DNA from: Phorcus lineatus
Taxonomy: Eukaryota > Mollusca > Gastropoda > Trochida > Trochidae
DNA length: 64,000 bases
Direction of reading: 5' to 3'
Assembly (NCBI GenBank): GCA_921293015.1
Contig: OV121081.1
Location: forward strand, 30,321,158 to 30,385,157
Below, in pieces: positions 49,301 through 61,100 of the stretch. Both the position numbers and the translations under genes were made by a program. Below the pieces are notes generated by a model. That model worked only from the letters and a program-made list of their open reading frames with translations, was not told where the DNA came from and made no database searches. Positions within the stretch are counted from its first letter, which is position 1. Every line of letters starts with the position of its first letter.

Positions 49301-52300
49301 GGATCGGCCTCCAAACTGGCCAATCTAACGAGGTATGTCTGTCTCGTGCTGACCACCACTGGACCCGGGTCATCTCCCAAACTCTCCAACCTCTTCCTAA
49401 TGTCTTCATTCGACAGCTTGCTCAGGTGCCTGGGTATTGGAACCTTATTGATGTCAGTGTTTGGAGGTTTTGGGACTTTTTTGGTGTTGATTTTTGTGGT
49501 CCTTTGAGAACTGGTCCCTCCTTCGTCAGTTTCTGATTGGTAGTCTTGCCAGTCATATATCTCTGTGTCCTCGGAGTTGATTGTGAGAGTGCTACAGAAG
49601 CTACCAATGGACTCTCTCGAAGTCTCTTCTTCACACTCGGATGGAACATATCTTTCTAGGAGAGTTATCCCCCTTTCTTTGTCCTTGTACAAGTACTCCT
49701 TGACTGAGGTATTACTATAAACACTGTCGAGGGATACTCGCTTCTTGTATTTGTGTTTCACTGGAGAAGGCGTTTTACTGTTGACAGAGACTTTTCCCAG
49801 TTGATCGACAAGGGTTGACATTTTGTCATTTTCCTTTCGTTTTTGGCTCTCTCGTATTAGGAAACTTTCATCTGAGCTCATGAGGTCAGATTCATCAACA
49901 ACCTCCTGAATTGACGGGGGAAGCCATTTTGAAGTGGGTTTTGATTTCTTTGTTCCATATAGGATTTGCTTCTTAACATTTCTTTCTACATGGGTATCAT
50001 CAGAAATAAGGAGTTTGCTGACATTGAGATCAGCATCCCCAACAGGTGCTTGCCACTTGTGCTTCACTGGACTGAAGCTTCTGATGTCTGTCTGGACAGC
50101 AGATCTCACACTCTCACCACATTTATTTGTTATGTCATTCATTGGCTTGGCGTTGTTGAGAGTCTTAAAATCACTGAGATCAAGATCATGATCAAGCTTT
50201 GGGTGAGAGGGATGACGGTCATGTTTTCTTGGACTCCTTTGTCGGACATCCAAAGGGTTGCTTTGTCTTCTGATCGGAGGTTCAGTCACAACTACTTTGA
50301 ATTCTGCATCTTCCTCATTGCCACCTGACACTCGACAAAGCACAGAGAGTTTGTTTGCTTGAGCATCAGTTCCATTTGTTTCACTGGTCTTTAGTTTCAC
50401 TACAACATCTTCAGAGCTTTGACTTGTAAGGGCATCATCAGACAAGGTTATTACACTTTTAGAAGTAGGATCAAGTGGGGTGACATGGGTGAACTCTGTA
50501 TCATCATCACAAGTGACAAATGTTTCACAGGATGATGCAGACACAGTACTCACTGCACTAAGTCGCTTGCCTTTACCAGCTGGAGATTTGATTGTGACTT
50601 TTTTACTGGGCGAGAGGAAGACCTTTGATTCTGCCTCCTCGTTTGATTTGAAGTCAATATATGGATGGCCAGGAGAGGTGACGTCCAGACAGACCTGGCG
50701 ACCTTCCTCTATATGCTGGTCAATCTGACGCTGAATGCTACTTGTGTACATGCTAGACCTTCTCGGGGCAGATTTGGATACTGGAGTTTTTATACTGGAT
50801 GATGCAGGAGATTGAGGGCTTCCTACAGGACTGGGGTAGTGGTGGTCAGGCAGAGGAGCAAAGAACCTGTTTGGTGAGGGAGTCAGAGAGGACTGCCATC
50901 TGCTCACCTTCTCAGCAGACGTCTCCTGCTTGTCTTTCAGCTTGGTCCACTTTTGGTTGTAAGGTGTATATGAGCTGTATGAGCTTGGATCACTCGGTAT
51001 TTTCTTTACGGTGGGGGAACAGTGTTCTTCTTTGAAGTCATGTCCATGACGACTGAAGGTGTCATTGTCACAGGACCTACTCAGGTATTGCTGTAGACGT
51101 CTCCCGCAAGAACAGTCACGATCTCCTTGACAAGCCTCACCAACATGATTAGAGCAGGAAGGTCCAGCATTGCTACACGGGGGATGACTCCTGCAGCCTT
51201 TTACAAAGTTTCTGTGGAAGTCAGACACACCATGTCTGAAGACATCGCCCTGACCTCCATCCCAGCAGTCAGGGTCACTGTCCGTGTAGCTAACATCCGA
51301 GTTCTCACACCTACTTGGTCTAACTCCAGAAGTTCCATGCCTGGTGCAGCTCACTTCATAACTTCCATCGCAGTCCCCCGAACGCCCCACAATCTGCCTT
51401 CTAGCAAACAGATCCCTACATGCTGTATGCTTCACGGGTTCACTAATTCTATGACTGTGACAAATTTCTTGCCTTCCAGACTCATGGCATCCAGTTGCTT
51501 GTCTATAGGATCCATTACATGCAATATCATGTCTGTGAGATCCATAGTCCCTGACACCATGTATACAGGACTCCATGTATCCAGTCCCTGATCCACATGC
51601 ATGTCTGTGCCCCAAGCATCCTGAACCTTTCCCAACTTCAATACAAGCATGCCTTAATGAGGTGTTGTCCCTGAAGCCAGGTTCCTCACAGCTGTCAGCC
51701 CTCCTCTCCAGAGAGTTAGCATATACCCTGGATCCCCTGGACTCATCTGGAGAGCGGTCCTCAAGGAAGGACACGTTCAGGAGGTCTGTACTGGAACCTC
51801 TGGATGCAAGGTCCTGATTTGAGTCCAAACTCTCTCCTACAATGGATTGTGAAATTTCATGAGCAATGCTTTTATGAGAATTTGGACTTTTTCACATTGA
51901 CAGGAGTTTTTAAGCTTATCTAGACAGAATTTATGGATATCAAAAGATCATTGCCCAAAGTGACCTTGTATTTGAATAATGATACAACTATCTTCTCATT
52001 TAAACACTTCATTGACTTTTAGTTGAATATCACTGATATAAAATTAAAAATTTGGATTTCTTAGTCATAGAATTCAATTTTAACAAACAAATATGATATT
52101 ATTAGAAATACATGACAGATATTCAATATGAACTGACTTGTGAACCTAGGTAGAGAATCCTCATCTTCGTCTTCTTCCTCCGGTACAAGCAGCAGTGCAT
52201 GATATTTCATGAAACATACAACGGCCTCATGGTTGTATTGTAGAGCTACGTCTATAGCTCTAAGACCCTCCTTAAATCAAAGCATTTGTTTTAACGCCAA

Positions 52301-54566
52301 TATTCTATTCATGGACAAATTTCAATTTAATGAAATTTGACCTAGTTCTGAGAAATAAAACTTTTAAAATATTGCCTCCACCATGATATGAACTTTTTTT
52401 TTTTTCTCCTCTCCACAAGGTCTGACAACAGCCTATACAGGCCATGTTCAGTTACCAGTTTTGTGCAAACCAAAAGTTTTCAACTCATCGTTAGAAGATA
52501 AATCACGTCATCCTGTTAAAAAGAAAGATAAAGGCTATAATGTAGGACGAATGGTTCTCCAGCGTTATTTGCTCTTAGCTCATTGTAACAATATTAGATA
52601 ATTAGCTAATTATGTTAGCACTGGTTAACCGGAAGTAACCATTGCCTAGGACACCTGGAAGTTGTGTACGAGATTTGAAAGTCAAATGACGTCTGTACCA
52701 CTCTATTCCTTTAGGAATAAACAGATGAAACACAAAGGTGTTATTCTTGAGATCACAAGAACGTTACACTCGTGACACAGAGCTTTTGTTGAAGACCTTG
52801 AGAATGGCTGACTGAATTTACATCAGAATTTGTGACTATACAAGTTGTTCTCAGAACACTGTGCAGAGGAAACCCCTTGATGAAGTCAAGTAGAGGCATT
52901 ATTTATAAAATTTTATTGATAAAAAAATAGTAGTCGGTAGATTTGCAACAGGGTCAGTATTTAAATCATGAAACAAGCTTCAAAGGCAATTATATCTGAT
53001 TATTCAAGTCACGTCAAATATGAAAAAGTCCTTAAATTCCTAAGTATCACTTTCAACTAAATAGAACTTTGCGGTTTTAGGTTTTTTATTGAATATGTTA
53101 TTGCACTTTAAAATGTTTTTGATGAGTAAATACCTGATCTCTGATACTTGGGTCACCGCCATTGTGCAGGAGTAGTTTGACACTCTCCAGTTCACCCCAA
53201 GTAGCGGCGATATGAAGTGGGGTCACACCTTCCTCTGATCTGAGATGGAAAGTATTGTGATTGCACTGTGTATACTGATCAACCATATTGATGTACAACA
53301 CAAAGCAATGTATCTCTTTCAAATGTAACAATCAAAGTATTATTTTAGAAAAATTAAAGTCATGTTTACTGAGCCAAAAGAAGATAGAATCACATTCATA
53401 TGCAAATTGAAACATCTCATCAATATACAGATTCTTTAGTTAAGTCAATCTTTACAATGTAAATATTTACCTTACAGGTAAGAAGAATTTGATTACTGAT
53501 TGATTACTGGCTTACTGAATTGCAAATATATCGGGGTACTTTTTGTGGAAAGGAAATTCAAGGGGACATTCATATTCATATATGTTATTAGTAAATGATT
53601 ATAACAAATCATAGTTTGAAACATGTTACTGAAGGTAACCCGTTTTTTTATTTAGTTATGGCAACTTGATTAATACTCAGTAAAAAAACACAACAATGAG
53701 AAGAGAAGCCATTCATCGGCACTATGAGTGTGAAAAGCCTATCCAAGGCATATTACAAGGTTTTGTTGATAAGTTTTATCATAAATCATCTGTCAGAAAG
53801 TGGATATTCTATCCATACATATAGTGTATTTTTGGAATTTTTTCCATGTTTTTTAAATATCATTTCCCAAATAAAAAAAGCTGACCAACTGCCAATAGTC
53901 ACAACATAAAGTCATATACGTACATGACATTTGGGTCACCTCCATACTCAAGCAAGAGTTTGAGCGCATCTGTCCCGAGTCCAGCAGCCATGTGCATGCA
54001 GGCCACACCTGCCACGCCCTCTTCTTCAAGCACATGGTTAGGATCAGCACCATGTTGTAACTGCAGGCGTGCCAACCTGAATGGAAATAATGTTTTCCTA
54101 AAGCAAATCCCTCAATATGTCACGAAATAAAACCACAAAAAATACTTTCCATGCTGAAGACACACAGCTGAATTCTATGGGTCCTTTCAAAATTTTATGA
54201 CTATTTGCTGCACGGCTCAAGGGTAAATTTATCAACGCACAAGTGCATGTTATTTTATTGTTGTGACAATATTTTGAAAAATCAGATAAAACTTTCAGAT
54301 TCTATCACTTGAATTGGATAATTTGAATAAAATGACTAATCACGTCTCATTTATCACGTAGTGTATAGAATTATTATCATAGCATAAGCAAGAAATTTTG
54401 TACCATTTTGAAACTGTTGTTTTCTTACACTGTGAGTGTGACTGTTTATCGTTTTGAAAACATAAAGTGGCGTAACCCGCCAAGCGATACGTATATTCAG
54501 TATAAATCAGATTAGTTCTCACTTTAAATCTCCATCGTTCAGTGCTCTTAGCAATGCCAATTCCAT
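46390..54566 (-). CDS. ANKLE1: ANKLE1, ankyrin-LEM-GIY-YIG endonuclease
   Basis: Nine coding exons: 54523-54566 (ATG at 54566), 53924-54076, 53134-53239, 52138-52270, 49251-51836, 48377-48604, 47830-47951, 46944-47073 and 46390-46559. They join to 1223 residues, twice the human protein (about 615). Order: ankyrin repeats (residues ~15-125, e.g. HGADPNHVLE, GVTPLHIAATWGE), an acidic linker, an ~800-residue low-complexity region, a LEM domain (~950-990), then the GIY-YIG nuclease (~1060-1220) with FNYLLLD, AIFYVGKGKRARPYCH (candidate catalytic Arg), EAYTREACMVEAF (Glu1165) and LTNMKRGDYYG (Asn1174). ANKLE1 cleaves DNA, including chromatin bridges at the midbody. The donor of the fourth exon (GTCAGT) was chosen because it alone restores phase with a good acceptor at 51836. 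Confidence 0.94.
48638..48705 (-). pseudogene. Partial copy of the ANKLE1 exon 6 acceptor and 5' end
   Basis: Just upstream (in gene sense) of exon 48377-48604, the intron repeats the exon start: the translated copy reads SMLSMLSTKYSPDLCA, against SMSSMFSPEYSPDLCA in the real exon. The preceding intron bases (CAACTGGTTG/CAACTGGTAG) match as well. The copy has no donor and runs into sequence unlike the exon. Confidence 0.75.
49251..51836 (-). CDS. ANKLE1: ANKLE1 giant exon (862 codons)
   Basis: A single 2586-nt exon holds about 70% of the protein. Its first ~250 residues are unusually rich in Cys, His, Gly, Arg and Ser, with spaced C/H pairs but no regular zinc-finger spacing. The middle is Ser/Thr/Pro-rich, with repeated SPVKHK(W/Y) motifs. 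The end holds the LEM domain. It is the main reason this protein is twice human size. Confidence 0.9.
52395..52600. repeat. Dispersed repeat, copy 2 of a pair
   Basis: Matches 23160-23300 over the CTCTCCACAAGGTCTGACAA region. It lies in the ANKLE1 intron 52271-53133. The rest of that intron shows nothing recognisable. Confidence 0.55.
53541..53905 (+). repeat. Interspersed repeat, copy B
   Basis: Diverged direct copy of 44640-44990, sharing AAGCCATTCATCGGCACTA and later blocks. It occupies most of the ANKLE1 intron 53240-53923. Confidence 0.75.
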
Positions 54567-55143
54567 CAGTCTTATGTAGAGCGTATGACCTTGATATACT
54601 ATGCCATTGTTATAATTGTGTATTTCGCTCTCTCAAAAAAAACATTCGGAAAACCCGCTCGAAGTCACGTGATCGAATTCGTCATCGCTTACATCAAATA
54701 AAACAAATAGAAACTGGGGATTTTCATTGTATTCATCTGATGTGACGTAAAATAGGGCATACATTTCCGAGTTAACTATTAATGATGAGTAATTTTAACG
54801 TATCAGCCCTTTTCTCGTGCTCTTGATTGTTCTAAGCGTTATAAACCAACTTTAGTCAGGTAACGCCACTGTAGTTATCGTCTTAAAATTTAGGCATCAT
54901 TATCCTTTATAACTGACTATTTATTAAAATGAAAACGGTCATTTTTAATAGTTATTTTATTTTCCCTTTTCAATTATTTTTAACGATTCAAGTCATGGAC
55001 AGGGTTTTAAATAACGAACAGGTCTTACAACAGTTTCCAACCTTGGTTGCAAAAGCGACACCAAACGGACATATTCAAGGAAGAGAACTCTAATATTCAG
55101 TAACAGAAGTCATGTGATAGTGGGCAGGAACAACACTCTGAAA
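54567..55143. promoter_or_regulatory. Bidirectional promoter, ANKLE1 / GBA
   Basis: Only 577 bp separate the two start codons. GTCACGTGAT at 54664-54673 matches the CLEAR consensus GTCACGTGAC at nine of ten positions. GTCATGTGAT at 55109-55118 resembles an M-box. Both fit MiT/TFE-family factors, which in vertebrates activate lysosomal genes including GBA. There is no TATA box. Transcription start sites were not located. Confidence 0.55.
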
Positions 55144-58100
55144 ATGAAAATAAATATTATGTTTACTTGCGTTATTGGTATAACATTACCAGGTAACCAC
55201 AAGTTACCATGATTCAGTAAAATATTTTAATAATTATGCATATAATATTGTTATTTTTCATAAATGATTTAATTAAAAAATGTAGTTATTTATTTGAATT
55301 AATAAAGTCAAATGGGAATGTTGTTTGTAATATAAATAATTGACTGTAAATGTTGTGGGTATAGAAATATAAACCATGTCACTGCATATCTTTTAATGAC
55401 ATCATTGTTATAACTGCACAGATGATTTTTTTTATATTTTAACAGACGCTTGTTATCTTATAAAATATTAATAAAAATGACTGAATATCTTTATTGCAGT
55501 TGTAACAGCAAGTCCATGTACAAAGAGAGATTACCAACAAGGATCGTTTGTTTGTGTGTGCAATAAAGATGAGTGTGATGTTGTTCCACCAAACACACGC
55601 CAGCCGCTGGGAGTCATATCTCAGTACAAGTCATCTGCTGCTAAATACAGACTTGACAAACAATCACTGAAATTTGGCAACCAGGGGCCATATTCATGTA
55701 TGTCCCCTTCATTTTAAACTGTTCCATCAGCATAGGTATAATGCTTTTAACTTGTCAAGGGTTTTTGCTTCACTAACATTTCATTTGAATAAGAGAATAA
55801 TTACTTGTTCCAGCAGTGTGAACTAATAAAGATGACTTAATTACTGGGAAAATGCATTGAGTGTTTTACATTGTAAAGGTACAGAAAACCAGAATAGTGG
55901 AGCCTTTAATTTGTTTGATTGTCAAGGGAGACAGCGCTTGACACTAGGGTTGCGTGTGCCACAGTGCAATTGTAAAGTTGTATATTAATATTTACCATTC
56001 CCCTATATAAAAATATGTAGTGTAAGTAGATACCGTAAGCTGAATTTGTGATAGTAATAGAAATCCTACCAGATGGGGCCGCTATGAGACCAAGAATTAA
56101 GAGCATCTTTCAAGCAGCTCCAGACTTCGAGCAAAGGGAATCAACTCTAATGTAACCTATTAATGGGAGACTACTACACATTATCACAAAAATTACTTTT
56201 TAACTAATATACAAATTCCGCTAATTGCTCATTAGTCAAATGACTTACATTGGTTCTATTACCTTTTCATTTCAAATATTGCCCAACTTTTAGATTAGAT
56301 CTTGTCTGGTTATCTATTGGACATACGAGGCATAAACTGACAAGCCAATCAGTGGATTATTCAGATAATACCAGTGCAGGATGCTTAACTTGTGTAATCT
56401 GATTGAATGTTTAGCAATTTTGAAAATGAATAGACATTTTGATAGCCTAGTATGATATACTAATAATATTCCTCTTTTTTATTTACTGCAAATAATGATA
56501 TTCATATGCATCTTTTTTGCAGATAAGTATACAGTGAACCGTGACAAGAAGTACCAGAGTATTATTGGGTTTGGAGGAGCATTTACAGATGCTGCAGGAA
56601 TCAACATCATGAAGTTGCCGACGGAAGCTCAGAACAAACTTCTGTCTTCCTATTATTCACCTGAAGGTGAGAACAGAGAGAACAATACTGAACATAATAA
56701 ACTCCCCAATCCCAATAATTGTCCCGCACAACAAATTCAGATGATCTTTCATGTATTGAGTACACAAGGTTGAGATGATAATTCAGGGACCGAGTACACA
56801 AGATTGAGATGATAATTCAGGTATTGAGTACACAAGGTTGAGATGATATTTCAGGTTTTGAGTACACAAGAACAAGATATTCCAGGTATTGAGTACACAA
56901 GAGTGAGATGATATTTCAGGTATTGAGTACACGGTGGGACGTATTCCAATGGGAAGCTGTGATTTCTCCACCAGACCCTACTCTTATGACGATAACCCTG
57001 GTGATCTCAGCCTCTCAAAGTTTGCTCTGGCTAAGGAAGACTTTGAGTACAAGGTTGGTTAACACGTAACAGACAACCTCTCAAAGTGATTCTAAAGTTG
57101 GTGTTGTAAAGAATTTTGCTTTCATCACCTGAGACAATGAATATTAAATAGGTGCAACACCACAATGCTACACAATGGGGAAACTTAGTAACTAAGACAA
57201 GATTGCACCAATTTAGATCTGTTTTAGCTTTCGAATGATACAATTCAATTTTGAGCACAGGATTCTTGTACTAAACCATAAGACTATTTGTAAACTTTAC
57301 TTAGGTATTAAGCAAAATGTCATTTACTTAATGCTAAGAAGACATATTGACATTATCAACCTTAAACCATCTAAATAATGACTTTTACTTACAGTGTTCA
57401 AAATAAATTTTAGTCCCTACCAGTAAGCAGGGCTTGTGGTTTGGAAAATCAACACACTCTTTAAACAATATGACAAGCCCTGCAATGTGTAGACACTTAT
57501 CTCAGTTTATCTAGAACTGAACAAACCAGGCAAGCTTGCTGACCTCTTCTTGAACAAGCCCTAGGCCCTAATTCAAAATTAACCAACTATTGGTTGGCGG
57601 GTGCGCAGCCTTCACAAGCAGTGGTTATATACCGGGTAGCTTTTGAATAGAGCTATGCTCACATCTTCTTCATCCACTTGCTTACAGATCCCTGTCATTC
57701 AAAAAGCACTTTCGATGAGTAAGCGTAACATCTCCATATTTGGCAGTCCATGGAGCGCCCCTGCATGGATGAAGACTGACAACAACATGACAGGGAAGGG
57801 GTCATTGAGGGGCGAGGCCGGTGGACCGTATCATAAAGCATGGGCCAAATACTTTGTTCGGTAAGTATTGCAGTGATTGTCCAGCTATACTTTTTCCAAG
57901 TATGCAATTGGCCTGTTTTACTATAAATAAAGTCTTTGCCGTCTCTCAACATGATCAATGAAATGACTTATGTCTAGATCTTAATGTTGAATTGAAATGA
58001 CTCATGGGTGTTATTCCTTTTAGGATTCCACTCTTGGTCTTCAGTCTTTAATCTTGTAGTAGGATGTCAATGCCTATCCTACAATATTTTGCATGTATGT

Positions 58101-61100
58101 CATATTTTGTCATTTATCTGATGACGCCAAAACAAGCAGCCCAGGAACATTTTGTAGTGAATGATAAAGAAAATATTATCAATGTCAAGCGTTGTTAGTG
58201 TTATACTACAGAGTAGCTTCTATATGGCCATAAGGTGTCTTACTCCCACCCAGAAAAATCACCTGGTTCCCAATGTCTCCTTAAGATTATCTTAGTCATT
58301 CCTATTCATCTCCCACAATAAATACTCCAAAAGAACCGCCTCTTCGAACCTGGAGACATCTCTTCTCTTCTCCAGATTCCTGCAGGAGTATGAGAAGCAT
58401 GGCGTCAAACTGTGGGGTCTGACAGCACAGAACGAACCGACTGACGGCGAACTGAGCCACTTCTTCTTCCAGTGTATGGGGTGGACCCCGGAGCAGCAGC
58501 GAGACTTCATTATACAGGATCTGGGCCCTGCCCTACACCAGAACGGCTATGCTCATATCAAGCTGATGGTCCTGGACGATACGCGTCTCATGCTCCCTCT
58601 CTGGGTTAAGACGGTATGTGATAGTTTGTTTTTCTTAATCATATAAATGGATTCTCTATTTTTAATGATGATGCTGTTAGCCCTAATTTCACAAACCCCT
58701 CCTTAGTGCTAAAGATACCCTTAACAAGTTATCATAATATTGAGTTAGGGTCACCTCAGATTAAGGGGGTCTCTGAAATTGGGCCCAGGACCGTAATATT
58801 TGAAAAAATAAATTGTGATTAAAATTCCCATCCTGTGCATCGGTTACTTATCATTGCCAAGTTCAAACGATTAATCGGCACATATTTTCTTAATCAAATA
58901 TTCTTCAAATGAAGCATATTTTTTAGAAATGTAAAATAAGGGTTCTATATGTTAAATCAACTCAGTTCTTTGGTAAAAAAAACATACCAACAAATATTTG
59001 ATTGAAAATGTTTACTTTTTCCATTACCATTTCCAATGAAGTTTTATTTCCTACATCAAATGTATCAGCATACCAAGCAGTATAGTATTTTAGTAGAAGT
59101 GTGATAATTGTATGCCAGAAGACGATGTACAATGTACATGATGATAGTTGTAAACACGCTGACACAAATGGAACCAGATCTGTACAAGAACTCATTTACT
59201 ACTATTTATGTGTAGTTCAGTCAAATCATTGACTGGCACATGCCAGTAAAAATATTTGTAATCCAAGATATGCCATGGATACTGATAGACAGACTGACAT
59301 GTCATATGTGCTTGTCCATTCACATGAATTCAGTGTAAATTTTATGTTTAATCTACCAAACTCACATGCAATTTTGATATCGAGTTACACAGAGGCAGAC
59401 AAGTTTTTGTCATCTTCAGGTCCATTTCTTTTTTAATCTACTGTAAATTTTACATCTAATGTATAGCAACTCACATTTAACCTAGATACTGAACCACACA
59501 GAGGCAGATAAGTATGTGTCTGGGGTGGCTGTACACTGGTACATTGATGCTCTCACCCCGGTGTCTGCCCTTGACATCGCCCATGACCTTGCTCCTGAGA
59601 AGTTCCTCCTGGGGACGGAGGCCTGCAGTGGGGAACTCCCTTGGGAAGAGAAGGTGCAGCTGGGTAGCTGGGAGAGGGCGCGGGCTTACGCTCACGATAT
59701 CATTCAGGTGATCAACGGACACATAGATCATATGGAGTGATACCTTTACAGCAACCTGTACACGCACCATGGACCTGTTCAACTAACACATCCCTGAATG
59801 ATGCCTGATGCTGTTCCTGTACCTGATACCTCAAGCTATATCAGTTAGCATGTTTACACCCTATACTTCCCCTGCAAGTCACACCTTGCACCAGTCTGAA
59901 TCACTGGCTAATTTAATCCTTGCTGCATTTTTAAGCTTTTCTGTGCCAGCTTATGCACCATGACTTGACCAGAAATCATGTGGAGGTTACTTCTTTTTTC
60001 GAATGTTCAAGCTGCACTAAGACCAAGAACTCTCGCATGATGCAGCAAGGCATGAATCATCCACTGATAGAGACTGGTGCAAGTGTCCCTAGCAAGGGAA
60101 GCTGTTCTCACCATTTAAACCTTCACAAATCTGACATCCTAACTCGTCCTCCAATCCTTCACATAGTAATCCTCCTCTCACCAGGTCTTCTCCAACCCTG
60201 CTGCCAGTAAATATGTGTCTGGTGTTGCTGTTCACTGGTACGAAGACTTCATCGTCCCGCCTCTAACCCTTGACAACACCTACAAGCACTACCCTGACCT
60301 CTTCCTGCTGGCTAGTGAGGCATGTGCTGGGTCCATGCTCAAAGAGACCTCTGTGCTCCTCGGCAGCTGGGTGCGAGCACAGAACTATGTGCATTCAATT
60401 ATACAGGTGGATAGTCTTGTTTATTGATTATTTGAACAAGATTTCAGTATTCAGATTTTGAGCTAATCATTGTCCTACCCTACTGTTCTATTTAAATCTT
60501 CTTGTTAAACACTCATTCTTAGCTTATATGCACGTTTTAAGACCAAGGTTAAAACTAATCAGCCTGAATAGGAATTGAATGGAAAAATAGAACCAGAGAA
60601 AAGAGTCTTTGCTTTGTTTCTCACCCTGCCTGCTGCCTACCTTTAAGAATGTATCTCTACCTAGACTTTATTTGTAAAAAGAGTAAGAGTAACAGGTTAC
60701 CTGTTTAAAACAACTTTTAGAAGAATTTACCCAACACAAGTTATACTTTATAAACGGTTTACCTGTCAAAAAGCTTTACCTTAAGAATTAACTATAACAT
60801 GAATTAACCTATTACAAGAGTTTACCTGTAGAAAAAGTTTACCTGAATGAAAGTTAACCTATTGCAAAAGGTAGTATTTAGTGAGTGTAGATAACCATGA
60901 CCATGTAATGAGAGGTTTAAGTGTATTGAGAGTTTTCCTTGTACCAAGAGTTTTACCTGTGATAAAGATTTTTACCTGTAACGAGAGTTGACATGTCCAG
61001 GATCTGAACCACTGGGTGAGTGGGTGGACAGACTGGAACATAGCTCTGGATACGGAGGGGGGTCCCAACTGGGTGAAGAACTTTGTTGACAGCCCTGTCA

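Noticed and set aside
49966..50328. 120-codon plus-strand ORF
   Set aside because: Also antisense to ANKLE1 coding sequence, with no recognisable family.
51127..51591. 154-codon plus-strand ORF
   Set aside because: Shadow of the ANKLE1 giant exon on the other strand; no independent similarity.
52138..52146. Donor CCTAG|GTTCAC for the ANKLE1 exon at 52146
   Set aside because: It would give phase 2, which does not fit the acceptor at 51836; GTCAGT at 52137 restores phase 1.
54928..55092. ORF starting with MKTVIFNSYF before GBA
   Set aside because: It stops before the GBA start and shows no splice site linking it to GBA; probably a 5' UTR or chance ORF.
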